DNA of 8,489 bases from Pseudomonadota bacterium (GTDB lineage Bacteria; Pseudomonadota; Gammaproteobacteria; Burkholderiales; Burkholderiaceae_C). Shown piece by piece: positions 1-5,844 of the stretch. The notes below the pieces were generated by a model, which was given only the letters and a program-made list of their open reading frames with translations, was not told the DNA's origin and searched no databases. The stretch spans positions 1 to 8,489 of the forward strand of contig JAEWVY010000266.1 of the NCBI GenBank assembly GCA_023396625.1. Direction: 5' to 3'. Position numbers and translations under genes: made by a program. Within the stretch, counting starts at the first letter, position 1; the number at the start of each line of letters is the position of its first letter.

Positions 1-14
1 ACTCCAGGCATGCC

Positions 15-911
15 ATGAATGCACGCAAACGTCCGGCCGATCCCCCTGTCGCGACCCGTTTGGGCAAGCCGCTGAGTGGGTGGCGGCTGAAGGTCTACAC
101 CATCATCTTCGAAGCGGATACGCGGGCAGGCCAGTTGTTTGATCGCTGGCTGATCGCGCTGATTCTGGCCAGCGTGGCCGTGGTGATGGCCGACAGCGTG
201 GAATCCCTGCATGCGCGGTATCGAAGCCTTTTTACCGCGCTCGAATGGATGTTCACGCTGCTGTTCACGGTGGAGTATGTGGCCCGGTTGAGCTGCGTGC
301 AACGCCCATGGCGGTATGCCACGGGGTTTTTCGGCATCGTCGATCTGTTGTCGGTGCTGCCTACTTACCTGGCGCTGTTCTTCCCAGGCATACACGCGCT
401 GGTCGATGTGCGCGTGTTGCGGCTGCTGCGTGTGTTCCGGGTTTTCAAGCTCACAGCCTATCTGTCGGAGTTTCAGTCGCTCGGGGGGGCGCTGATGGCC
501 AGCCGCCGCAAGATCCTGGTGTTCCTGTCGGTTGTGATTCTGATCGTCATGGTCATGGGCACCGTGATGTATGTGATCGAGGGGCCGGCCAGCGGTTTCA
601 CCAGCATTCCGGTGGCGGTGTACTGGGCCATCACCACCCTGTCCACCGTGGGCTTTGGCGACATCACGCCCAAGACAGATCTGGGCCGGTTGATTTCATC
701 CATGATGATGCTGCTCGGCTGGGGCACGCTGGCGGTCCCGACCGGCATCGTCACCACCGAGATGGCCCTGCGGCGCCAAACAGCGGTGACCACCCGCACC
801 TGCCAGGAGTGCCTCACCGAGGGCCACCTTCCGGAGGCCGTGTTCTGCCATCAATGTGGCGTCCGCCTGCCGCCGTACCGGCGCAGCCGGCCAACGCCGG
901 ACGCGGGCTGA
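15..911 (+). CDS. Voltage-gated-type potassium channel with C-terminal zinc ribbon
   Basis: Inner-membrane ion channel of 298 residues, predicted to pass K+ as a tetramer. Hydrophobic segments lie at about residues 44-60 (S1), 72-92 (S2), 104-123 (S3), 166-188 (S5) and 226-247 (S6). The S4-like helix at 131-146 carries arginine/lysine at roughly every third position (R133, R136, R139, R142, K145), as in voltage sensors. The pore loop ends in the K+ selectivity filter TVGFGD at 211-216, with Phe in place of the more common Tyr. After S6 the cytoplasmic tail holds two CxxC pairs (C263/C266 and C278/C281), a zinc-ribbon pattern. The start at 15 has a weak AGG seven to nine bases upstream; only 14 bases precede it here, so the promoter is not visible. 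The serine hydrolase follows 35 bases later on the same strand and could be co-transcribed. The family call is secure; physiological role and gating are not known. Confidence 0.93.
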   Translation: MNARKRPADPPVATRLGKPLSGWRLKVYTIIFEADTRAGQLFDRWLIALILASVAVVMADSVESLHARYRSLFTALEWMFTLLFTVEYVARLSCVQRPWRYATGFFGIVDLLSVLPTYLALFFPGIHALVDVRVLRLLRVFRVFKLTAYLSEFQSLGGALMASRRKILVFLSVVILIVMVMGTVMYVIEGPASGFTSIPVAVYWAITTLSTVGFGDITPKTDLGRLISSMMMLLGWGTLAVPTGIVTTEMALRRQTAVTTRTCQECLTEGHLPEAVFCHQCGVRLPPYRRSRPTPDAG

Positions 912-946
912 GCCGCGTGTCATCCTTTTTAACCAACGATGAAACC

Positions 947-2158
947 ATGAACATGTCCCTGCCTACCCATTCCCTGCCTCAGGCCGTGCCCGCCGATGTG
1001 GGGCTGTGCCCGATGCGCGCGCAGCGTCTGCTCGACGTGCTGCAGGACCAGATCGCCCGGCAGCGGCTGCCGGGCGCTGTGGTTCTGGTGAGTCGACGCG
1101 GCAAGGTGGCGCTGTTCGAGCACCTCGGGCGGCTGGACCCGGCGGGCGATGCGCCGATGACGCGCGACGCCCTGTTCCGGATCTATTCCATGACCAAGCC
1201 CATTGTGTCGGTGGCGGTGATGCAGTTGATGGAGCAAGGCCAGCTGTTGCTCACCGATCCGCTGGCGAAGTGGCTGCCAGAGTTTGCCGGACAGCCGATC
1301 CTTGTGGAGCAAGGCGGCCAGACCGCACTGGTGCCGGCCGAGCGGCCGGCCACACTGCAGGATCTGCTGCGCCACACAGCGGGTCTGACCTATGAGTTCC
1401 TCGGTGACTCGGCGGTGCAGCGGCAGTATGCGGCCGCTCGTATTGGATCGACTGAACGCAGCAATGCCGAATTCAGCCGAGCACTGGCCACCATACCGCT
1501 GATGTACCAGCCTGGAAGCGCCTGGGAGTACAGTCGCGCCACCGACGTGCTGGGGCGCGTGGTGGAGGTGGCGAGCGGGCAATCCCTCGGGGCGTACCTG
1601 CGCGATCACATTTTCGATCCCCTGGGCATGCCTGACACGGGCTTTGCCGTGCCACCCTCGCAACTGGGACGCGTGGCCGAGCCGTTTGCAAAAGATCCCG
1701 ATGGCGGGGTGACCATCCAGATGAACGATCTCCGCAAGCCGGCCCTCATGGAGGGAGGAGGCGGTGGGTTGGTGTCGACCGCCCGCGACTATGCGCGTTT
1801 CCTGCAATTCATGCTCAACCGGGGCACGCTTGACGGTGTCCGCCTCCTGGCGCCATCCACTGTCGATTTCATGACGTCGGACCACCTGGGCCCGATTCCG
1901 AGAGCCGCCGGTGCCAGCACGACACTGCTACCCCCAGGCCACGGCTTTGGCCTGGGTGTCGCGGTCCGCACGGCCCCAGGCCTGGCGCCCACACCCGGCT
2001 CCGTGGGGGCGTATTACTGGGGAGGCATTGCCGGAACGACATTTTTTGTCGATCCCGCAGAGGCGCTGTTTGCCATCCTCATGATCCAGGCACCCAACCA
2101 ACGCGAGTATTACCGGGGCCTTTTCCGGGACATGGTGTACGCCATGTTGATCGACTGA
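947..2158 (+). CDS. Beta-lactamase-fold serine hydrolase (family VIII esterase type)
   Basis: Predicted serine hydrolase of 403 residues, the usual size for class C beta-lactamase-related esterases. The catalytic SxxK motif is SMTK at 81-84 (nucleophile S81, general base K84). The second motif is Y195-S-R in the segment WEYSRATDVLGR, the Tyr corresponding to the YxN tyrosine of class C enzymes. The third motif is WGGIAGT at 358-364, replacing the KTG of true beta-lactamases, and a GGGGGLVST glycine loop lies at about 270-278. These variants are typical of family VIII carboxylesterases, so ester hydrolysis is more likely than antibiotic resistance; the natural substrate is unknown. There is no clear signal peptide, so a cytoplasmic location is inferred. 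The frame stays open upstream to 245, but that part overlaps the channel gene; ATG 947 is the first start after the channel stop. ATG 953 (two residues shorter) is possible. No strong ribosome binding site is seen. Confidence 0.88.
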   Translation: MNMSLPTHSLPQAVPADVGLCPMRAQRLLDVLQDQIARQRLPGAVVLVSRRGKVALFEHLGRLDPAGDAPMTRDALFRIYSMTKPIVSVAVMQLMEQGQLLLTDPLAKWLPEFAGQPILVEQGGQTALVPAERPATLQDLLRHTAGLTYEFLGDSAVQRQYAAARIGSTERSNAEFSRALATIPLMYQPGSAWEYSRATDVLGRVVEVASGQSLGAYLRDHIFDPLGMPDTGFAVPPSQLGRVAEPFAKDPDGGVTIQMNDLRKPALMEGGGGGLVSTARDYARFLQFMLNRGTLDGVRLLAPSTVDFMTSDHLGPIPRAAGASTTLLPPGHGFGLGVAVRTAPGLAPTPGSVGAYYWGGIAGTTFFVDPAEALFAILMIQAPNQREYYRGLFRDMVYAMLID

Positions 2159-2168
2159 CCCCCCACCG

Positions 2169-2195
2169 GACACTCTTGCCGGCGCAAGAGGTGTC
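2169..2195. terminator. Hairpin between convergent genes, likely terminator
   Basis: An imperfect inverted repeat pairs GACACTCTTGC (2169-2179) with GCAAGAGGTGTC (2184-2195): 11 base pairs with one bulged G and a four-base loop CGGC. It sits 10 bases after the serine hydrolase stop and directly before the stop of the convergent DUF3149 gene. On the + strand it is followed by a short ACTTATTT run; on the - strand no T tract follows. It is most likely a terminator for the + strand gene. Function is inferred from structure and position. Confidence 0.55.
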
Positions 2196-2197
2196 AC

Positions 2198-2344
2198 TTA
2201 TTTGCCGCCGGATTGCTTGGCGCTTTCATCCATCTTGCTGGTGAACAGTCTCACGAAGAACACGCCCATGCCGATCATGAAGGCGATACCGGCGACGCTC
2301 ATGAGGCCGTAATCCGTGGAGAAAAGATCAACGAGTGCTTTCAT
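2198..2344 (-). CDS. DUF3149-family small membrane protein
   Basis: A 48-residue protein beginning MKALVDLFSTDYGLMS, with one hydrophobic segment at about residues 13-34 (GLMSVAGIAFMIGMGVFF) followed by a basic and polar tail ending QSGGK. Size, the N-terminal LxDLxSTDYGLMS pattern and the glycine/methionine-rich helix match the DUF3149 family of tiny proteobacterial membrane proteins, whose function is not known. A start 12 codons further upstream (2380) is open, but ATG 2344 is preferred: a purine-rich ribosome binding site (AAGGAAAGGA) lies about eight bases before it. It lies 95 bases after the CbiM-like gene on the same strand and could be the last gene of that operon or have its own promoter in the gap. 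It converges on the serine hydrolase. Confidence 0.82.
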   Translation of the reverse strand: MKALVDLFSTDYGLMSVAGIAFMIGMGVFFVRLFTSKMDESAKQSGGK

Positions 2345-2420
2345 GATACGAGTCCTTTCCTTGCTTTGAGGTGGATACACCCTCCGGGCATCCGCTTTCA
2401 GACTGTGGAGTACCTAGCGT

Positions 2421-2452
2421 CTCCGATGACTGACATTTGTCAATCATCGGAG
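2421..2452. promoter_or_regulatory. 32-base near-perfect palindrome overlapping a stop codon
   Basis: CTCCGATGACTGACA (2421-2435) and TGTCAATCATCGGAG (2438-2452) form a 15-base inverted repeat around a two-base centre, with one mismatched pair. In RNA from the - strand that pair is a U-G wobble, so the stem would be continuous. The TGA stop of the CbiM-like gene (2442-2440) lies inside it. No T tract follows on the - strand, so a classical intrinsic terminator is not clear. Alternatives are an mRNA-stabilising 3' hairpin or a protein operator: the core read on the - strand, TTGAC-AAAT-GTCAG, resembles an FNR/FixK-type site and is 92 bases upstream of the DUF3149 start. The repeat is plainly visible; its role is inferred. 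Confidence 0.55.
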
Positions 2453-3075
2453 TGATTTTCCCCGATTTTGAGGTACAGGGAATCGGACCATGTGGCCAGC
2501 CACTGGGGCTTGAAGGCGACGAAGATGGCCGCGAGCATGCCGGTCATGAACGCATCGCCCCAGGCCAGCAGCCAGCGCGCCACCAGGCCCAGGCTGGCGC
2601 TGACGTGGGCCGGTTCGTGCCCGACCAGTTGGGACAGGCTGCCAGCGGCGAACGTGCACAGGGCGGTGCCGATGAAGGCGCGCCCCAGGATGTAGATGAA
2701 CGGATGGGTCCCTGTCAGCCAGCGCAGCAGCGCGCCAAAGGCGACGGCCAGGGTGGCAGGGACCACACCTTCCCAGACCGCCTGTCCCGTCAATTCCCAG
2801 ATGTCGGCAGGGGCGATCAGACCTGACAGCAGCGTGACCACTACGAATACACCGATGGCCAGGGGCCAGCCCAGCATGAGCACGACGGCGCACGCGCCCG
2901 AGAGCTGCAGGTGCAGCGGCATGTCGTGCAGTCGGGGCAGGGCCCACAGCCAGGGCAGCAAGGTCAGGCAAGCCAGCAGAGGGGTGAGCAGGGCACCGCC
3001 CACCAGTTGCCGCCATGGCCGCAACCACATGGCCAGAGCCAATGCGATGCCGAGCAACAGGATGTCGGGAGCCAT
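2440..3075 (-). CDS. CbiM-like integral membrane protein (energy-coupling factor permease family)
   Basis: A 211-residue, strongly hydrophobic protein with about five to six membrane segments (roughly 4-18, 25-47, 57-88, 99-119, 127-150, 165-189). The central segments with LHLQLSGACAVVLMLGWPLA (54-73) and HPFIYILGRAFIGTALCTFAAG (124-145), and the C-terminal GDAFMTGMLAAIFVAFKPQWLATW with a following YL pair, resemble stand-alone proteobacterial members of the CbiM family (PF01891), the membrane component of cobalt/nickel ECF transporters. It lacks the N-terminal Met-His stretch that binds metal in true CbiM, and no CbiN, CbiQ or ATPase gene is next to it, so the substrate is unknown. The start at 3075 has no good ribosome binding site; it follows the YitT gene by 58 bases and is probably in the same operon. 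The family call rests on pattern recognition only. Confidence 0.68.
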   Translation of the reverse strand: MAPDILLLGIALALAMWLRPWRQLVGGALLTPLLACLTLLPWLWALPRLHDMPLHLQLSGACAVVLMLGWPLAIGVFVVVTLLSGLIAPADIWELTGQAVWEGVVPATLAVAFGALLRWLTGTHPFIYILGRAFIGTALCTFAAGSLSQLVGHEPAHVSASLGLVARWLLAWGDAFMTGMLAAIFVAFKPQWLATWSDSLYLKIGENHSDD

Positions 3076-3133
3076 GCAGTCAGCCAGATGGAGAAAGGGC
3101 GGCCAGCCCGGGGGCGTGTGGCTTGTCGTGAGG

Positions 3134-3763
3134 TCAGACCGCCATATAGCGGCCAGGCCGGTGGTTGATGGCCAGTGTCAGGTTCAGGACGACGGCGCCC
3201 AGAACCGAAAGCGCCACCCGGGGGAGGTCGGTGACCCACAACGCGCCGAGCACGATCAGGGCGTCGATCGCCATTTGCACGGCGCCTGCGCGCCAGCCGA
3301 AGCGTTCCTGCAGGTAAAGCACCAGCACGTTCATGCCGCCGAGACTGGCCCGGTGACGGAACAGCATCAACATGCCCGCACCGCAAAGCAGGCCACCCAG
3401 TACCGCCGCCAATGGCTTCGACAGGTGGCTGAACGCCAGGCCGTATGGCAATTGGTGTGCAAGCACCGAGAGCAGTGTCACAGCGGCAAAGGTTTTGAGT
3501 GTGAACACCGGTCCCATGCGGTGCCAGGCAAACACATAAAAAGGCAGATTGATCAGAAAAAACGCCAGACCGAAATCCATGCCCGTGGTGTAGCGAATCA
3601 GGAAAGCCAGCCCGGCCGTGCCGCCAGTCAGCAGCCCTGCTTCCCCGAACATCACCGCCCCGAGCGCGACGAACAGCGATCCGGTGACCACCGCCTGCAC
3701 ATCTTCGTGCAGGCGGTGGCGAGCCAGAACAGGCATGCCCGTGGCGGCGCTGGCGTGGCTCAT
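3134..3763 (-). CDS. YitT-family membrane protein
   Basis: A 209-residue inner-membrane protein with about five hydrophobic segments (roughly 22-40, 63-80, 90-108, 116-135, 162-178) and a last one at 183-199. The family marks are the glycine-rich LLTGGTAGLAFLIRY loop (44-58) after the first helix and LGGMNVLVLYLQERFGW (141-157) in the middle; both are typical of the YitT/DUF161 family of unassigned, probably transport-related proteins. It lacks the C-terminal soluble DUF2179 domain found in Bacillus YitT, as is common for proteobacterial members of about 200 residues. Its ATG overlaps the hemerythrin stop by four bases (ATGA, 3763-3760) and it has no evident ribosome binding site, so it is probably translated by coupling. 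Family assignment is good; substrate and role are unknown. Confidence 0.85.
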   Translation of the reverse strand: MSHASAATGMPVLARHRLHEDVQAVVTGSLFVALGAVMFGEAGLLTGGTAGLAFLIRYTTGMDFGLAFFLINLPFYVFAWHRMGPVFTLKTFAAVTLLSVLAHQLPYGLAFSHLSKPLAAVLGGLLCGAGMLMLFRHRASLGGMNVLVLYLQERFGWRAGAVQMAIDALIVLGALWVTDLPRVALSVLGAVVLNLTLAINHRPGRYMAV

Positions 3764-4272
3764 GCGGTTGCGTCGGCGGCCTGAGTGGCCTCGTTCCCGG
3801 TATCCGAGCAGCTTGCACCGCCGCAGCCATGAATGGTCTCCCGGGGCAGGGCTTCGGGTCGGCTGAGTGTCCCGGTGGCCGGATCAAAACCCGTGTTCAA
3901 CAGGTGCTGCGCGAGCGCGGCGTCCATGGCATCCGTGTGCTGCGGGAACCAGACCGCCAGCTCACGCGCGATCACGCGCAGCACAGCGAGATCGCCTTCC
4001 TTGCCTCGTCGTTCGCCTTCACGCAGGACGTCGAGTACCATCTTGTGCTGCATGCTGTGACAGTTGGAGGCGGCAAAGCCCGTGGCCTGCATCCAGGCAT
4101 CTTCGCGGGCAAAGTGGGCGTCGGTGTGATTGACCAGCGCCGTCCATTGGTCAAGCAAGGCTTCGTCGTTTGCTGTGTGGATCGTCTCCAGCAGATCGAC
4201 GAATTCCCGGTGGGTGGTGTCCATGGCAGCCATGTTGACGGCCAGCGCGTCGGACCATTCCAGCAAAGGCAT
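3760..4272 (-). CDS. Bacteriohemerythrin with cysteine-containing C-terminal tail
   Basis: A 170-residue cytoplasmic hemerythrin-domain protein that should bind O2 reversibly at a di-iron site. All seven expected ligands are present in order: H21 in MDTTHREF, H53 and E57 in HFARE, H72 and H76 in HSMQH, and H112 and D117 in HTDAMD. The N-terminal PLLEWSDAL is the usual bacteriohemerythrin opening. The domain ends near residue 125; a tail of about 45 residues follows, carrying HGCGGASCSD (148-157) before an alanine-rich end. ATG 4272 was chosen over the upstream ATG 4314 because a GGAG ribosome binding site lies seven bases before it and it gives the canonical N-terminus. It is the first gene of a - strand operon (YitT overlaps its stop by ATGA) and sits 22 bases after a predicted FNR-class start site. 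Roles known for the family include O2 storage or delivery and O2 sensing; which applies here is not shown. Confidence 0.93.
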   Translation of the reverse strand: MPLLEWSDALAVNMAAMDTTHREFVDLLETIHTANDEALLDQWTALVNHTDAHFAREDAWMQATGFAASNCHSMQHKMVLDVLREGERRGKEGDLAVLRVIARELAVWFPQHTDAMDAALAQHLLNTGFDPATGTLSRPEALPRETIHGCGGASCSDTGNEATQAADATA

Positions 4273-4300
4273 GGCAATACTCCTGAAAAGACAAGCGGGG

Positions 4301-4342
4301 AGGATACGTGGCAAAAGCTGGCGTAACCTTGATCCATGTCAT
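4301..4342 (-). promoter_or_regulatory. FNR/ANR/DNR-type box and class II promoter for the hemerythrin operon
   Basis: Read on the - strand, ATGAC-ATGG-ATCAA (4342-4329) matches the FNR consensus TTGAT-N4-ATCAA at 8 of 10 positions; the inner C is normal in ANR/DNR-type boxes. A -10-like hexamer TATCCT lies at 4306-4301. Counting from it, the start site falls at about 4294 and the box is centred at -41.5, exactly the class II activator position of FNR. The leader would be 22 bases and contains the GGAG ribosome binding site. The bases and spacing are directly visible; regulation by an FNR-family protein under low oxygen or nitric oxide is inferred. Confidence 0.66.
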
Positions 4343-4411
4343 GAATCGACGGCGCTCACCGATGCAGGGCACGTTATGCTCGCCGGCTTCTGCCTCGTTC
4401 CGTGCTTGCCC

Positions 4412-5191
4412 ATGTCCGAAGTCCTGCTGTCTCCTCCTCTGACATCTCCTGCGCAATTGAATGCACAGTTTCGGGAGCATGGATACGCCGTGCTCGATGC
4501 AGCCACCGTCGCCTCGCTCTCCGGGGTGTCCCTTGAGGGGCTGCGCGCGATGGCAAGGGACTGGGATGCGCTGCCTCCAGATCTCTATCTGAGGGATGGT
4601 GGACGTTACCGGCGACGCCGTCACGCGTCGTATGTGGCCGAGGGGGCTCTGTTGCACCGGACGGTGCACCGGGCGCACTGGCAACCGCTGGAATACAACG
4701 CGCTGCATGGCGGCATGCAGCGCTGGTTCGAGCCTGTCACTGACGCCACGGAGGCCCATCCGGCCTGGCGTGGATTGCTGGGTTGGCTGTGCGAGCTGGC
4801 CACTTCCTTGTGGGCGGGGTCGAATCGCGGGGTGTGTCAAGGACAGCCATGGTACGTCGAGACACACCAGTTTCGTATCGACACCACCGATGGCATCGGC
4901 CGCCCCACCCCCGAGGGAGCGCACCGGGACGGTGTGGATCTGGTGGCGGTGTTCCTGGTGGGGCGTGAGGGCGTCAAGGGTGGTGAGACGCGCGTCTTCG
5001 ATGCGAACGGCCCTGGGGGGCAACGCTTCACGCTGACCGAACCGTGGTCGGTGCTGCTGCTTGATGATGCGCGCGTCATACACGAATCGACGCCCATCCA
5101 ACCGCTTGCCGGAGGCGGGCACCGCGACACCCTGGTGGTGACCTTGCGCTCTGGGGGATTTCAAGAAGACCAGGCGCGGGCAGTGTCCTGA
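4412..5191 (+). CDS. 2OG-Fe(II) dioxygenase family protein (2OG-Fe_Oxy_2 type)
   Basis: Predicted non-haem iron, 2-oxoglutarate-dependent oxygenase of 259 residues, of the family (PF10014) that includes free-amino-acid hydroxylases such as bacterial L-isoleucine hydroxylase. The iron-binding facial triad is visible as H171-x-D173 in GAHRDGVDLVAVF and H224 in DARVIHESTPI; R238 in GHRDTLVVTLR is the expected 2-oxoglutarate anchor. The conserved stretch WYVETHQFRID lies at 147-157, ahead of the HxD motif. A basic run YRRRRHASY (66-74) follows the N-terminal third. The substrate cannot be read from the sequence; a free amino acid is a reasonable guess from the family. ATG 4412 begins a typical N-terminus; ATG 4376, 12 codons upstream, is an alternative with a weak AGG before it. 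The gene is divergent from the hemerythrin operon and ends 11 bases before the stop of the convergent response regulator. Confidence 0.82.
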   Translation: MSEVLLSPPLTSPAQLNAQFREHGYAVLDAATVASLSGVSLEGLRAMARDWDALPPDLYLRDGGRYRRRRHASYVAEGALLHRTVHRAHWQPLEYNALHGGMQRWFEPVTDATEAHPAWRGLLGWLCELATSLWAGSNRGVCQGQPWYVETHQFRIDTTDGIGRPTPEGAHRDGVDLVAVFLVGREGVKGGETRVFDANGPGGQRFTLTEPWSVLLLDDARVIHESTPIQPLAGGGHRDTLVVTLRSGGFQEDQARAVS

Positions 5192-5221
5192 GCCGCACCC
5201 CCTCAGAGATCAGCCCGCGCC
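5173..5221. terminator. Nested inverted repeat across convergent stop codons, possible bidirectional terminator
   Basis: GGCGCGGGC (5173-5181) is perfectly complementary to GCCCGCGCC (5213-5221). Inside this, CTGAG (5188-5192) pairs with CTCAG (5202-5206). The structure spans the stop codons of the oxygenase gene (5191) and the response regulator gene (5203), using coding bases on both sides. There is no T tract in either direction, so it may only slow or block convergent transcription. The outer arms are separated by 31 bases, which weakens the case. Confidence 0.35.
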
Positions 5222-5844
5222 AGCAGCGTGGCGAGTTCGGCGGCCGAGCGCACGCCGAGCTTGGCGAACACCCGTGAGCGGTGCACCTCGACCGTACGCA
5301 TCGAAATGTGCATTTCGTCGGCAATGATCTTGTTGAGTTTGCCTGCCGCCACATGGTGCATGAGTTCGCGTTCGCGAGTGCTCAGGCCCTCGATGCGCTC
5401 GCGCAGCGTCCGCGTGCTTGACCGACGCTCGGTCGCCGCGGTACAGGCCTGCAGGGCCTTGCGCACGCGCTCGATCAGCGCGGCGTCGTGAAACGGTTTT
5501 TCGATGAAGTCGAACGCGCCGAGCTTGAGCGCCTCCACCGCCATCGCGATGTCGCCGTGGCCGCTGAGGAAGATCACCGGCAGGTTATTCGCGCGCAGTC
5601 GTAATTTGTCGAATACCTGCAGGCCCGACATTGGCTCCATGCGCACATCGAGCAGGATGCAAGCTGGCGATGGCGTCGGCTGGGTCAGGGCTTCGAGCAG
5701 CGCGCGGCCCGTGCCGAAGGCGTGGGCTTCCAGGCCATGCGAGGCGAACAGGAAGCAAAGCGCGTCGCGCACCGCGGCCTCATCGTCCGCGAGGTAGATG
5801 GTCCCCTGGCCGGCCTTTGATGGGGTATCGAGCGGGGCGCTCAT
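5203..5844 (-). CDS. dctR: DctR-like response regulator (FixJ/NarL type)
   Basis: A 213-residue cytoplasmic response regulator. The receiver domain (about 14-130) has the acidic pocket D20-D21, the phosphorylation site D66 in ILLDVRM, S94 in IFLSGHGD and K116 in IEKPF. The LuxR/FixJ-type DNA-binding domain follows (about 151-210) with LSTRERELMHHVAAGKLNK and the recognition-helix region SMRTVEVHRSRVFAKLG (181-197). The IFLSGHGDIAMAVEALKLGAFDFIEKPF region is characteristic of the FixJ/TodT/DctR subgroup. Its ATG overlaps the kinase stop by four bases (ATGA, 5844-5841) with no clear ribosome binding site, so translational coupling to the kinase is expected. The divergent dctP gene beyond the kinase makes C4-dicarboxylate control the most likely job. 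The frame is open far upstream, inside the kinase, but that part is a shadow reading. Gene name inferred from homology style and context. Confidence 0.88.
   Translation of the reverse strand: MSAPLDTPSKAGQGTIYLADDEAAVRDALCFLFASHGLEAHAFGTGRALLEALTQPTPSPACILLDVRMEPMSGLQVFDKLRLRANNLPVIFLSGHGDIAMAVEALKLGAFDFIEKPFHDAALIERVRKALQACTAATERRSSTRTLRERIEGLSTRERELMHHVAAGKLNKIIADEMHISMRTVEVHRSRVFAKLGVRSAAELATLLARADL

Noticed and set aside
245..946. Upstream extension of the serine hydrolase reading frame (frame open from 245)
   Set aside because: It overlaps the channel gene in another frame and has no recognisable domain; the hydrolase N-terminus begins naturally at 947.
929..1885. Long - strand reading frame opposite the serine hydrolase
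   Set aside because: Histidine/glutamine/arginine-rich shadow translation with no motif; the sense strand carries the catalytic motifs.
2696..3784. Long + strand reading frame opposite the YitT-like and CbiM-like genes
   Set aside because: The translation is rich in Arg, Gln, Ser and His, typical of the antisense of membrane proteins; the - strand frames have clear membrane helices and family patterns.
4273..4411. The FNR-type box also serving the divergent oxygenase gene
   Set aside because: A class II start on the + strand would fall at about 4377, at the alternative ATG 4376, and no -10 element is seen at the right distance.
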